Shown here piece by piece: positions 49,500-61,900 of a DNA stretch of 64,000 nt. Position numbers and translations under genes: made by a program. The DNA comes from Mermis nigrescens. Lineage: Eukaryota > Nematoda > Enoplea > Mermithida > Mermithidae. Below the pieces are notes generated by a model, which was not told where the DNA came from, did not search any database, and saw nothing but the letters and a program-made list of their open reading frames with translations. Position 1 is the stretch's first letter; each line of letters begins with the position of its first letter. The stretch covers positions 42,483,784 through 42,547,783 of the forward strand of contig JAVLUZ010000154.1 of assembly GCA_036768485.1 (NCBI GenBank), read 5' to 3'.

Positions 49500-51770
49500 A
49501 TAGTGCAAACTTTACACAACTACTAGGTGTAGAGAATACTAACAGTCAGATTCCCAATTCTGATTTTACGTAGAAAAAAACTATAATTTTACTTTATTTT
49601 TATCATATTCGACCTCGCCAGACTTCTGAACAGAGAAAGTGGCGAACAAAAAATGTACAAACACGTATTTTCCACTGTCCACCACATTGTAAACTTTAAA
49701 AATCTGAACCTAACGCCCATTTAATGTAAATAAATTCGGTTCGGGCCAGTTTGTTGCCCTTTGATTGTAGTAGGTTTGTATGTGCCAAATTTATGTTCCG
49801 CAAAATATTTGATATGATTTATCAATCAAAATATGAAAAAAACCTGTTTTTTTTCGCCCACTTTACACCTCAGATTTCGAACTTTACACCCCATAAACAA
49901 CTCAATATTACGTTTTTTTTGAACGCGGCTTGCTTCGACGTGTAGCCATTAGAAGTTACTTTATTTCTATTTTATTTAATTAACCCCAACTTTTGGCAGA
50001 GAAATCTTGGAGAAAATCTGTTTTTTTACTCATCCACTAGAGTGTAAAGTTTAAAACCCTGGTACTAACTGTGTATTGATTGTAGAAAAGTTTGCTGGTA
50101 AGCACAAGATAGCCCTTGATCCGTAGGACATTTCTGTCAGAAAAAATTTCCTAAAACTCATAATCGGAGTTGTTGGCAGACATAAACATGTCGAAAACTC
50201 GGCCAAAATGTGTCCTTTCGCCCCCAGATTTTCGCACTCTTTACACTCCCATTCGACAACTGAGGCGAAATTCAATGATATTAATACCCAAGTACAATGG
50301 TCTGAGGACAAATAAACAATGAGTGTAAACTACTTTACATCACTGTGGGATGTAAACAAACGCGCCTACGTGACGTCTCACATTTGATTCTTTGAAAATT
50401 TCTAGACTCCAGGAAAAAATTAGGTTTCTGGAATGCTCAAAAACGAAGATAAATACATATGTAGTGTAAACTTTATGTAAACACCTAGTGTAAAGAAGAT
50501 TTTGGTCAGATTCGTAATTTTGATATTGTTCCGATATTACGATTAATATTTATGAAAAAAATTAAGTCTCCATAATGTTCTATAGGCAAACTAACAATAG
50601 GTGTAAACTACTTTACAACACTGTAGAGTGTAAACATATGCGCCAGACTGGCATATCAAATTTGGTTCCTGGTCCATTTCTAGACTTGATACTCGTGTCC
50701 CTGACTCATAACCGGAGAAGCAGGCAGAAAAAACAAGACAGAAACGCATTTTAAACACCAAATTTTTGACTTTACACTCGCTAAATATTAATGTATAGAC
50801 AATTTGCTTTGACACGCACCCGATATAAAGCACTTTATTTTTATTCTATTGGACTTATCCCGACTTCTGGACGGAGAAAGTGGCGAACAAAAAACGCAAC
50901 AAAAACGTATTTTCCATCATTTAGAACATTGTAAACTTTAAAATTCCGTACCGAACTCCCCATTGAGTTTAAAGAAATTCGGTTTGGTACAAGTTGTAGC
51001 TTTTAAATCGTAGTACATTCCTGTGTGCCAAAATTCTATTGCAAAAATTATTTGGTATGATTTATTAATCAAACTTCGGAAAAAAAACGTGTTTTTTCGC
51101 CCATTTTTCACCTCTGATTTCGAACTTTACACCCCCATAAATAACTCAATATTGCGTTTTTTAAAATGCGGTTTGCTGCGATGTGTAGCCTCTGAGAGGC
51201 ACTTTATTAAAAATGTTTTCAATTTACACTGACTTATGAGCGGAAAAATTAGGCAGAGAAATCTTACTCAAAAATCCGTTTTTTTACACCATCCACTAGA
51301 GTGTAAACTTTAAACCCCAGGATCTAACTCACCATAGAGTGTAGAAGACTTTGCTTAGATGCAGAATGTAGCCCTTGATCCGCTCTACATTTCTGTCAGA
51401 AAACATTTTAAAAAACTCATAACCGGAGTTAGTATGAGACATAAGCAGGTTGAAAACTCGACCAAAAAGTGCTTTTTCACTCCCAGATTTTCGCACTCTT
51501 TACACTGCCATTCGAGAACTAATGCGAATTTCAAAAAACAAAAAATTCTGTTCTGTAAAATCCATCCCTCTATAATCATATGCTGTTTAATTGTTCGAGT
51601 CATCAATACTCAGTTGTCCACATGCCGTGACAAAAAGGTCCCGAAATTTGTCCTATGTTATAACGTTACACAAAAACTTTACACCTTCTTTACACAGTCA
51701 GTTTTGAGTTTCAAGAAAAACAAAAAACATAGGCAGCGAATTTTTTATTATCTTTCTTTTTAAAAAAACC
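49500..51770. repeat. Tandem ~1.26-kb repeat, nearly two copies, TTTACAC-rich
   Basis: GAGAAAGTGGCGAACAAAAA at 49634 recurs at 50873; GATTTCGAACTTTACACCCC at 49873 recurs at 51116; CCTTGATCCG then ACATTTCTGTCAGAAAA at 50115 recurs at 51372. The period is about 1.24-1.26 kb. GTGTAAACTTTACAC-like palindromes mark subunit borders. Frames found here are repeat-derived. Confidence 0.85.
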
Positions 51771-52038
51771 GCACCTTCCAGAAGTGTCCCGTTATAGCTG
51801 TAGGGGGGTGCACAGGTGTTAGGGGTACCCAAGTATATTATAGGTACGCGCTAACGCGCTACCTAAGATAAGAACAGACACATAACTCGAGTATTTGTTA
51901 TTGAGCTTGGAGGGTTTGACTCACCATACATGGACAGCAGGCGAAATCTGGGGGTCTGGGTGACAAAACGGGTGAAAATCCCCAAAACATGCCAAAAATT
52001 CAATTCAGAGGCCTAAATTACCACCTCTCCCTGCACGC

Positions 52039-52299
52039 CACACGTGGGCGTGGGTGGCGGTTTGGGGGTATGCACCCCCAGAAGTTGGAATACCCCCTAG
52101 AAATCAAAACAACCCAGGATTCAATTTTTGAAATTTTTTTTGCTTTTTTAGCGTTTTTTAGATGCCATTGGATTAGTCGTTCAATGAGAAACGTCGAAAA
52201 ATGGTGTTTTTTTCGCCATACGACCACTTTTAAGACCATTTTTAGACCTTTGAAAATTTTTTCACCCCTTTCCCAGAATTTCGGTGCTGCCCACCTATG
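52039..52299 (-). mobile_element. Family A MITE, perfect TSD
   Basis: It starts CACACGTGGGCGTGG and ends GCTGCCCACCTATG, with identical flanks CTGCACGC (52031-52038 and 52300-52307). Confidence 0.92.
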
Positions 52300-52752
52300 C
52301 TGCACGCCCACGTAAGCTGCTAGCTCCTACGCTGATGACTCCAGAATCCCCAATTTAAAAAATACAGAGAATGCGCAGCTTTCGGCGTTTTGAGTTGTTT
52401 TTGTCATAAAAATGTCAAATTATCTAATGTTTCCGTATTTGAATATATTTTCTTCAGTTTAATTGAATTTTTGTTGGCCTATTCCGTTTGTCCTATAGTT
52501 AGAAAGTGATAAAAAAGTATTTATGCAGGATAAAACGGATTGCACCTTCTCATATGCCCACATGAATGCCACTCGCTTCCGTGACCATAAGTAGATGCAC
52601 AGGACCGATATGGATGGTCACCGGCCTACATTAAGCAGCATCCAAATTCTGGGGATCAAAACCGGCAAAAATCCCAAAAATATGCCAAAAAATTCATATC
52701 TGAGGGAAGATTTTTCGAGATGGGGTTTTTTAGATTCTGGGGTTGTAAAAAC

Positions 52753-52988
52753 CACACATGGTGGGGGAGTTGGGGGAATATGCACCTTCCCAGGAGGCCT
52801 AATATCCCCCCAAAAAGCCGAAATGTCCCCAGAATTCAATTTTTGATTTTATTCCCCTTTTTTCGTGTTTTAATGCCAACGGATAGTACTCGATGAGAAA
52901 CGTTGAAAAACAGCGTTTTTTTCGCCATACCACCTTTCTAAGACCATTTTTTGACCTCCCCAGGATTTTGGTGCTGCCCACCTATTGT
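52753..52988 (-). mobile_element. Family A MITE
   Basis: CACACATGGTGGGGGAG to GTGCTGCCCACCTATT; the flanks TGTAAAAC and GTTAAAAC are similar (6/8). Confidence 0.7.
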
Positions 52989-53329
52989 TAAAACCCCACA
53001 AACCTCCCCCGCGCCCATGTGTGGTCGATGGTCTAGAGAATTTAACATTAAGCTTTTTGAAATGAAATAACCTTGAAAACTGACATATGTAATGGGCGGC
53101 GCCGCATACCTTCCGTTACGTGAGCAAAATTTTACCCGCACCGATGTCCCGGATCCCCGGATCTTCCGCTCTGTATCGCGTCTGTAGTACTAACCGACTA
53201 CTCGAGCTCTTGCTCACTTTCTGCGCTAATATTCAATATAATTGAGAAACAATATTACATTAACCTCACGGGTTTAACTTCAAAGTATCCATTTCAAATC
53301 GTGTAGTAGCACCTCTACTACACATAGAT

Positions 53330-53520
53330 GCTGAATCGCGCTAAAAATACGTAATTCCAACAGATAATCGATTTCAAGCACTTTGAAAAAATCTCCAGTT
53401 TATATTCATTTTTTGGCCTTTGTTTTAAATCATTTTTCCTAGAAAATTTCCAATTTTTGCATTTTAGGGGGCCTAGAGCCTAGACCCCTCGCCAACTCTC
53501 CCATCTGCATGCCTGCTCCT
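53330..53520. repeat. Family G repeat
   Basis: GCGCTAAAAATACGTAATT, CATTTTTTGGCC and CTAGACCCCTCG landmarks of a diverged repeat also seen near 31890, 54400, 54880, 55370-55860, 57730, 59440 and 63640-63970. The typical core is ACTGGTATAAGTGCTAAAAT. Confidence 0.5.
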
Positions 53521-53623
53521 GATTATGCGTAAGCGTTGGGAGCTTAGAACACCAAAATTCAAGCATTCCAGAATCAGGCATGCAGCTTTGAGGGATATAG
53601 GAAATATTCCCCCAAGAATTTTT

Positions 53624-53847
53624 GGGACTTTTTGACCAATTTCCCGCCACCGTTTTTTTGAGAGACGAAATAAAGATACAGTAATCAAATTTCAGGTATG
53701 GATGTAAAAAAATTATTCTTTTCGAAACTCAATTATTTTGCAGGTGTAAAGACAAGAAGTCATAAGCTAGTTGTGTGTAAAGTTTCGTTACTGTAGCTAT
53801 TATGAATCGGTTAAAAAACGGTGGCGGGGAATTTGTTCAAAAGGTCC
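53624..53847. mobile_element. Family E MITE with ~33-bp TIRs and TSD
   Basis: GGGACTTTTTGACCAATTTC at the left and AATTTGTTCAAAAGGTCC at the right are inverted, and both continue into CCCGCCACCGTTTTTT. The flanks GAATTTTT (53616-53623) and GAATTTTA (53848-53855) match at 7 of 8. A sister copy is at 60387-60596. Confidence 0.88.
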
Positions 53848-54399
53848 GAATTTTAGCAGTTGCAAGTATTTTTAATAAGGGTATCAGAAGGAAAAAAATT
53901 GAAAATTCTTGAAGCGCATGAATGCCAGAATAGATTTTAGTACACTTTTGAGTTAACAAGACCAAAATTTTTGGGCTTGTATAACTTTCCTCATCTGAAA
54001 AGTCAAAGTTCGAGTAAGACTGGGCGAACACGTCCAAATTTTCTGTGGCTCAGCACATAATTATTTTCCATATTCTTTGCTTTCCTTTGTAATGCACCAG
54101 AATCGACTATAACACATATTAAACAATTTTTTAGCAGAGTTCCTGCATACAATGAAGAAATAAGTTGTACAGCCATTCATCGCAGCTTATTGATTTGAAT
54201 ATGTGCAAAATCGAATCAAGCTTTAGAAATTTTCCAAAATTTTACCTTCCTTAGTTTGTAGAGCTCGTTGAGAAGCGCTCATAAAAACAGTCATTTTTCC
54301 TGCACAACTTGTTGTTGAAAAGTCTTTTAAATTGTCAATTTTCACTATTTTAATTATTTGTCTAGCGAAAATGTGGAAACCATTTTATTGGTACGAGTC

Positions 54400-55060
54400 T
54401 AGACCAGACATGCACGTGGAAGGGGTTCTAGACCTACCAGAATGGAAACATGGAGAATTTTGTGGGAAAATGAAGCAAAATAAGGGCTAAAAACGGATAA
54501 AAATTGGAAATTTTCTCCAAAAGTGCTTCTAAGTGACCAGAAACTGTGTAACAACTTAGTTTTAACATTATTTTAGCGCTTATACCAGTTTTTAGGTCAT
54601 TTTGGCCCAATAAAACTCAATTTTTAACTTCCAGCTTGGCTATGCTTTTTGCACCTATGGTCTCGGCCATACGTTGACAGCGATAAAATTCTGAGGGAGT
54701 CTGGGTGGTGTTAAACTGGTAAAAATCCCAAAAAAAACACGACAACAAGTTTCTGGGGGGTTTACTGATTTTAAGCGGGGTCTACCGGATATTCGGTGCT
54801 CTAAACCATAGATGTACAGCATAGTCGATCTGGGGGGAGCCGGTCTAAGCGGGGGGATGGGTATAATTGAGCTTTTTAGGGCCCAACTGACCTAAAAAAC
54901 TGGTATAAGTGCTAAATAGCGTTAAAACTATTTTATTATACCGTTTCGGATCGATTTGGAGGATATTTGTAGAAATTTCTCAAATATATTTTTGGCCTTT
55001 AGTTTGCCTCATTTTTCTCAGAAACCCCAAAGTGCATGTGTGGTCTAACCTCCCCACCTC
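54400..55060. repeat. Family G repeats, two or three diverged copies
   Basis: GGACCAGAAACTGTG-like, TTTAGCGCTTATACCAGTTT and CTAAAAAACTGGTATAAGTG lie in both orientations, which suggests head-to-head copies. Confidence 0.45.
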
Positions 55061-55105
55061 ACGCCCATGTAGTTTCGACCAAACATGCACGTATGGGTTG
55101 GGGCA

Positions 55106-55356
55106 AAGGTGGGCGCCACCAAAAATCTGGGGGGGGTGCAAGATTTTTTCAAAGGTCAAAAAATGGCATTAAAAGTGGTGGTATGGCTAAAAAACACAAT
55201 TTTTCAACGTTTCTCATGGAGCACTATCCATTGGCATCAAAAAATTGCGGAAAAAACGAAGAAAATTTTCAAAAATTGAAAACTGGGGGTATTTCGATTT
55301 CTGGGGGGTATTGTGATTCTCGGGGGGGCTGCATACCCCTCAACCCAGGTATGGTT
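55106..55356 (+). mobile_element. Family A MITE
   Basis: AAGGTGGGCGCCACCAAAAA to CAACCCAGGTATGG; typical interior. Confidence 0.65.
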
Positions 55357-55879
55357 GGGGGTCTAGATCCCCAAAATGGAAAAATGGGAGATTTTCTGGA
55401 GAACGAGGCAAAATGAAGGCCAAAGTGGATGAAAATCGAGCATTTTTCTTCAATACTGTTTTAAATCGACCAAAAACTGTGTAATAACGTAGTTTTAACG
55501 CTAATTTTAGCGCTTATAGCAGTTTTTGAGAGATCAGCTGTTCAGACCAGCTGACCACCCAGATCAACCATGCTGCGCATTTATGGTCTCGACCATATAT
55601 GCACAGCATGGCCGATCTGGAGGGGTCAAGAATTGAGCTTTTTTGAAGCATAATGACCTCTAAAACTGGTATAAGTGCTAAAATAGCGATGAAACTACAT
55701 TATTTATTACATCAGTTTCTGGTAAATTCAAGGAACTTTTGAAGATAATGTTCAATTTTCATCTATTTTTGACCTTCACTTTGCCTCGTTTTCCCCAAAA
55801 ATTTCCCATTTTTCCATTCTGAGGGCCTGGACCCTCCTAAATCCCCGCATGTGCTTGTCCGGTCTCGGCTGCTGGTATT

Positions 55880-55926
55880 TCATCTCAACTGCCAAGCCAG
55901 ATTTTGTGCATCATCTCCTGGCCCGT
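55880..55926 (-). CDS. Unidentified gene, possible last exon
   Basis: Acceptor GCATGAAG|AC matches the phase of exon e and gives 15 codons ending NLAWQLR and TGA. It is short, with a poor pyrimidine tract, so it may be chance. Confidence 0.3.
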
Positions 55927-58900
55927 CTTCATGCTCAATTAGGAATTTTTAGGAGTTTGCATACACATAGGCGTGGGACCCGCATATCTTTTTACGAAAA
56001 AATAAAGTAGAATCAGATATACTAGTCTTTCACAAAATTGATTGAAAGAATTGCATTATTTCAAACGTTGGAAAATCTCATTTCATATTCAAAATATCAA
56101 CTTTGCACATAGTTTAATTTAGTCTGAGGGATGGGGCTCTTTCAGGACAGTTTTAATTGGGACAACAAGTTACGTGGAGGCAAATTATACTCATGGGCGA
56201 GTAGTAATTTGGGTGAATGTCTGAAAAGCGCAATCCATATCACAAATTCCAGACCATATCATTCGTCCAGAATGACAGGAAGCTCAAAGTCGTACGCATT
56301 GAATAGAAAGGACGTCACCTCTTTTCCGACTTTTTTCGTAAAAACTAGTTTTTTAGTGTTTTTCTGTTTTCAGTCAAAAATATGAACCAATATTGATGGA
56401 AGTCCATCGCGAATTTCAAATTACAAAAAAATATATTTTGCATGTATAACAGTATGTTATGTGCGATAGGAAAACGTGCATGCAGCAGCCGAATTTTGGG
56501 GAACCGGATGGCGTAAAACCTGCAAAATCACAAAAAAAGCCGAAAATTCAATTTTACCGTCTGGCGATTGGGGGCATACATATCAGAAAATTTTTGATCT
56601 CCCTTACCGATTTTCGGAAAAAACTAGCGTTATTTTGTCTTTTTTGGCAAAAAATTTGAAGTCATTTACCCCACCATCTAAAAATGGCCTTGGACCTCCC
56701 ACTCGAAATTTCGAGGCGTAACGTGTATGTGGGCAGGACCGTATTTAAGAGGCGGCAGCCCGCCCCCACCTGGCCAGAAAAATTTTTTTGAAAGGTAAGA
56801 TAATGCACAGAAAGACGGAAAAATTGCCTGTCTTCGACGTAAAATCTCCAAGTTTTTGGCGCTTCGCGCCAGATATGAAGTATTTTGTATAATTTTGGCT
56901 CAAGCGCGGCCAAAAAAGACTGTTTATAGCAAAATGAGTGAGAAAAAACTTTTTTCGAAAACTTAAAATTTTATGATTGTAATGGATAGAGCATGTCGAA
57001 AAACGTCAAAAAATGCGGTTTTTGCAAGCTATCTCGACGAATTTTCCGAGATATAGACCATTTTATGTTGGGTCCGCCCTTCCACCTTGGCCGGATCCTG
57101 AATACGGGCCTGTTTGTGGGGTCTGCCGGACCTCCCCGACGCCCACATCTTTAATAGAAAGCAATTGTGCACTTACGATTTTCGTCTCTATTTTCAATGG
57201 CATATCCACCATGACCGCCGAAGAAAGGTTCAGGCTTATAATGACCATTTTCGTAGTCGAAACCAGGAGAACGTTGTTTAGATCCAACGTCAATTGAATT
57301 CAAAAAGAGCGACATATGTTGCTCAGTAGCCTTATTCTCTTTCTGTAAATGAATGCATTCAGGGGTATTGGCTAGCAGTGGCGGATCCAGGATTTTTCCT
57401 AAGGGAGGGCGGTAGGCACTCTAAGGGGGCGGAACCCAAACTTGGGCGGAAAAATTAGCCGTTTTAAACCGAAAGTCGCTAAAAATCGCTTAAAAATCCT
57501 TAATTTTGCGCACTATTTTGGGCCGGCGCCCCCCACCGCCCCTAAATCCGCCCCTGTTGGCTGGCATTTTCAAAGACATCCGACCTATTTAATTAAATTA
57601 AATTTAATTTTAATTTTGATTCCACTTTAATTTTAATTTTAATTTCAAGTTAATTTTAAAAAGGAAATTTATCTGTGAACGCGTAAGCAAAGTTAGTCTT
57701 AAGTTCTAGATATCCCAACCCAGATGGACATGCAAGCTTTTCTGAGAAAAATAATACTTCAAGGCCAAAAACGGTCAGAAAATAAAATTTTTTGCAAAAG
57801 CGCTCGATATTGATCATTGTCAATTATGGTAATTTTTACACTATTTTAATATTTATGCGAATTATAAAGGTCACTTTGACTCATATAAGCCATCTGGTTG
57901 ACTCCGCGATCGGGCTGACCTCCCAGACCGTCATGCTTTGAATAACATCTGCAGAAAGGAAAAAAGCCAGCTTAGGGTGGATATCAACCGAAAAACAGCT
58001 CTTACAGTTGACTGCAATGTAAATATGTGCTAAAAAAAGAAATAATAGAAAAACTTGAAACATAATCTAAATAAAGTGTCGAAAATTACGGCGGTTTTTA
58101 AGTTTAAACGACAAACGATATAAGTGACATTCTAACATGAAATACTCCAAAAAGCCTTGATCCGATTCTTCCCATGCTACTAAATAAAGCTAAAATTATC
58201 GAGATTTCGGGTGTTTAATTAGCGCCCGATCATACATGGACGGGGATAATGTATTTGAATTTAAAATCGAAAAAATAAATAAAATTTTTAAAAAATTAAG
58301 AAATGAAAATAAAATTTAAGAAAATAGATATTGAAAAAATTCAACACAGAATTTCTGTATTAGCTCATTCGTACACCACTATATGGTAAATTATTGCAGT
58401 CCGCTGAGTCGGCTGCTCCCGTCACGGAGCCGTCCCCAACTTTTGTGGAAAAGTCGCGTTTTTAAGCCATTTTGGTTTTTTTACATTTTTTATCAAAATA
58501 GAGGGAGGGCCATTTACTGCCTCCCACGGAAATAAGTGTAACTACTATAACCTACAATCTGAGCAGCTACTCTAAAGCGTACTCTGGTAGATCGTAATTT
58601 GTCCAAACTCTTTTTCCATGCATCCGGCAATTTAATCATCGGATTTAGAGGCGGAACGCCCTGTGGCGCATTGCTGATCGAGTCGGGCATTTTTATGAAC
58701 AAATCAGCCTGATTAAACTGATTTTGGGTTCTGGTGCTATGTATTAAGCAGGACGGGTTTTGGGCGTCGATACGCTTAAATTGCACAGGCTCCGTTGGTT
58801 TAAATGCTCCGCTCGAAGCCGCTAGATCGTTGGCGTTAGAGACGGCATTTAACGTATTTTTGCGCCTACATTTATGTATTAGGAATGTTTCGAACCAGTT

Positions 58901-61900
58901 AAGAAAACTAACGACAAAAGCTAAAAATACAGGCTAATACAGGAAAACAGCGAACGGAGACCATACATGTTCTTCGAGTGAAAGGGAGTGACATTCAGAA
59001 TGGCTACAAACCCCACAAAAATGGCTGCGGCGACTCCCCAGAATAGCCAATTTTTTGAAAAAATATCAGCAAAAATGTGTTTTTTAAAACGTTTTTAGCC
59101 TACTTTTCACTCAAGCACTTAAGCAGGATTTTGGGCGCTTGCGCCATTTACTCATTTTTGAAATATTAATTTTTTCAAATTTTTTCGAGCTTTTTACGTT
59201 TTTGTGGTGTAGAAAGAACGAACATTGTCTGTAACGTCAAAAAAGTGTTTTTGGCGTGTACCCCCTGTTTATTTCAGCCCAAAACTGCACGTTCTCAAAA
59301 TTTTTCACCGCGTATCCTGTAGAATTTCCATACTGTATATGCATGACTAAGACTGTTTTAAAAACGATTTAGGATATAAATGGGCGTGGGAGATATAAGT
59401 GCTGAGGCTGGGGTCTTTAGCCCGAGAATTAGAAGATTGTTAATTTTCTGAGGAGAATGAGAACCAAAATTGATTAAGATAAAAAGTCTTCCGCACAAGT
59501 GCCCTAAATTGACCAAGAACTGTTAATTAAGCATTCATGCCCACTTTTTACAGTCGTTTTGGCTCCAAGAAGATTTATAGCTGACCCCAGACCGATCAAT
59601 CTCGCTTCAGATCGGTAATTCTGTGCATGGTCTGATCTTCCTTACATAAAGGCCCCCTCAAACCTCCATTACAGAAAAGTTTTCTAAAGAAAAGTTTTTC
59701 TTTTTTGGCGATTTTTTGATGGACGGAGCTAAATGAAAAACGCCGGGAAGTAGTGGCTTTTTTGCTACTGCCATCTATTCGGCATTTTTCCACATTTGAG
59801 AATTCTTATACCATAGAATTAAGGCATCACTTCTTTACGGACACCAATATTTTATATAAAAGTCTTTTCCCGTAAAATTTTCATGCCATTGGATAGATTT
59901 CGGAGAGAGTGACATCAAAAAATGGTATTTTGCTATCTTCTTCTGGCCATTTTTTTAAACTCTACCCAAGGTCGACCCGGATTGCCGCAGGTTAAATAAA
60001 TAAAATTAACACCTTTCTTGTGGAACAAAATTTGGCTGCTTGCCAAAATTCAATTTGGAAACTTTGTTGCTCAAGTCTGTTCGTTGCGAATGCTCAGATT
60101 CGGAAAAGCTTTCTTCGCTACCTTCATCATCTTCACTACTTTCAGGCGGTATGTTTATGAACTCCGATATGTAGTCGCCGAAATGCAGCCTAGCGATACA
60201 TATACGTATAGTAATAAGATTCAATCATGGGCGGATTTAAGAGAAGCAGGGGGCGCTCCCTCATTGGCCAAAAATAGTTAGCCAGATAAAGAAATGTAAT
60301 TTGCAATGATTTTTGACCGTCATTGATCAAAATTTCTCAAATTGTTCTGGCGCTTCGCGCCGGATGATGCCTACTAATGACATTTAGGACCTTTTGAACA
60401 ATTTTCCCGCCACCGTTTTTTCGAGAGTCGAAATAAAGAAACAGTAATAAAATTTTAGATATGAATGCAAACAACCTTTATTGACTTCTGCACAAAAGAT
60501 TAAAGACAAGAAGTTATAAGCTACTTGTATGTAAAGTTTCGTTACTGCAGCTATTATTAATCGGCTAAAAAACGGTGGCGGGGAATTGTTCGATTCGACA
60601 TTTATTTACTTTCTTAGCGGCCTAAAAGCCATATTTTTGCTGAGAGAATGGGTTTTAAAGTGATTTCAGGAACACAAGCAGCTTTTTGGAGCAGTTTTCT
60701 CCTATTTTCAAGCATAACTTTTAAAAAGTTTCCGTAAAATGGTAGATACTCGTACAGGAAACCGAGCATTAATTCAAGCTACTAAACGTCCTTGTGCTTA
60801 AATTTCACAAATTTTCCGGCACTTCGCGCCAGATTTTCGCTAAAATCAGAAATGATTTTCAAGCAAAATTGTCGAAATTTTTGAAATTTTTCGGAAAAAT
60901 ATCGCGTCAAAAGCGATTCTAAATAAAAGTAGACCACCTAAAACGCAGAAAAGACCATTTTGCAAGCAAAGGGCGTATTTTTTGACTTATTTCCGACTAT
61001 TTCTGGAAAAGCGGGCACCGCTTCCCCCATTAGGAAAATCCTAGATGCGCCACTGGATTCAATCGTCTTTTGCGATCGAATTAAATTGGTCATTTGGCAG
61101 GAATCGTGATAGGCATTGTGTGTCAACTTCAAGTTATTCCTGTAAATTTTCGACGAAATCAGCGGTTGAAGAATTTTTAGGGCAAAAAGAAAAAAGGTAT
61201 TTTGAAATTATGTTAAAATAGGTACTAATTCTGGTCAAACCGTAGTAATTCCAGGTAATTTGGGTTTGTATATTTATGAGTATGAGTGTGCGATGGAGTA
61301 AATATTTTTGACATTTTTCAATTTTTTTTCGCTATTGTGTAGAGCCTGCCGGGAAACGTTCAAAAATGCCTTTATGCCTGCCGACTCCCGAGCGATTCTC
61401 TAGGTATCTAACTTCAAAATTTTAGCTCACTTGTCCTCGCACGTGAGCGTGGGGAGAGGTTATTGGGGGAGGAGTTTAGACCCCCCAATTATCCAGGAAA
61501 CCCCCATCGATAGACACCTGAATTATGTTTATCTCATTTTTTGGGATTTTCGCCAATTTTACATTACTTAGACCCCCAGAATTCGGTCGCTGCCCGTGTA
61601 TGCCGGTTCCCTAAATAAAATCCTGAACCAGCACGCATGTGCAGTAGAATATTTTGTGCTATATAAAAAATGACGAATACATACCTTCATGAAACAAAAG
61701 TCATAACATGAAACAGGCTAAAATGTACTGAAAAATTCAAAATATTTGGATTTCAATCCTCCTGCAATTCTGGATATATTGGGAAACAAGTGCTATCACG
61801 CGAGAAATTAATTCCTACCAAATTTTATGTGCTTTGGCCAGACTGCAATGGCAGATTCCAACCGACTTGTGCAACCTGCACAGATCTGAATGATAATTAT

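Larger units (their letters stand above)
44362..51867. mobile_element. 7.5-kb structure with hairpin-bearing terminal inverted repeats
   Basis: The left end (44362-44400, CATAGGTAGCGCAATAGCGC then TACCTATAATATACTTGG) and the right end (51829-51867, CCAAGTATATTATAGGTA then CGCGCTAACGCGCTACCTAA) are inverted copies, and each contains a GTAGCGC..GCGCTAC-type palindrome. Inside both ends lie TTTACAC/GTGTAAA-rich arrays. The centre holds minisatellites and a foldback. No transposase or polymerase frame is visible. Element class unknown; the span is inferred from the paired ends. Confidence 0.55.

Noticed and set aside
51359..51763. 134-codon frame on +
   Set aside because: It lies in the 1.26-kb tandem repeat; the sister copy is not open in the same frame.
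56131..56385. 84-codon frame on +
   Set aside because: No match to a known family, no splice context, and inside an intron of the opposite-strand gene if the last exon is right.
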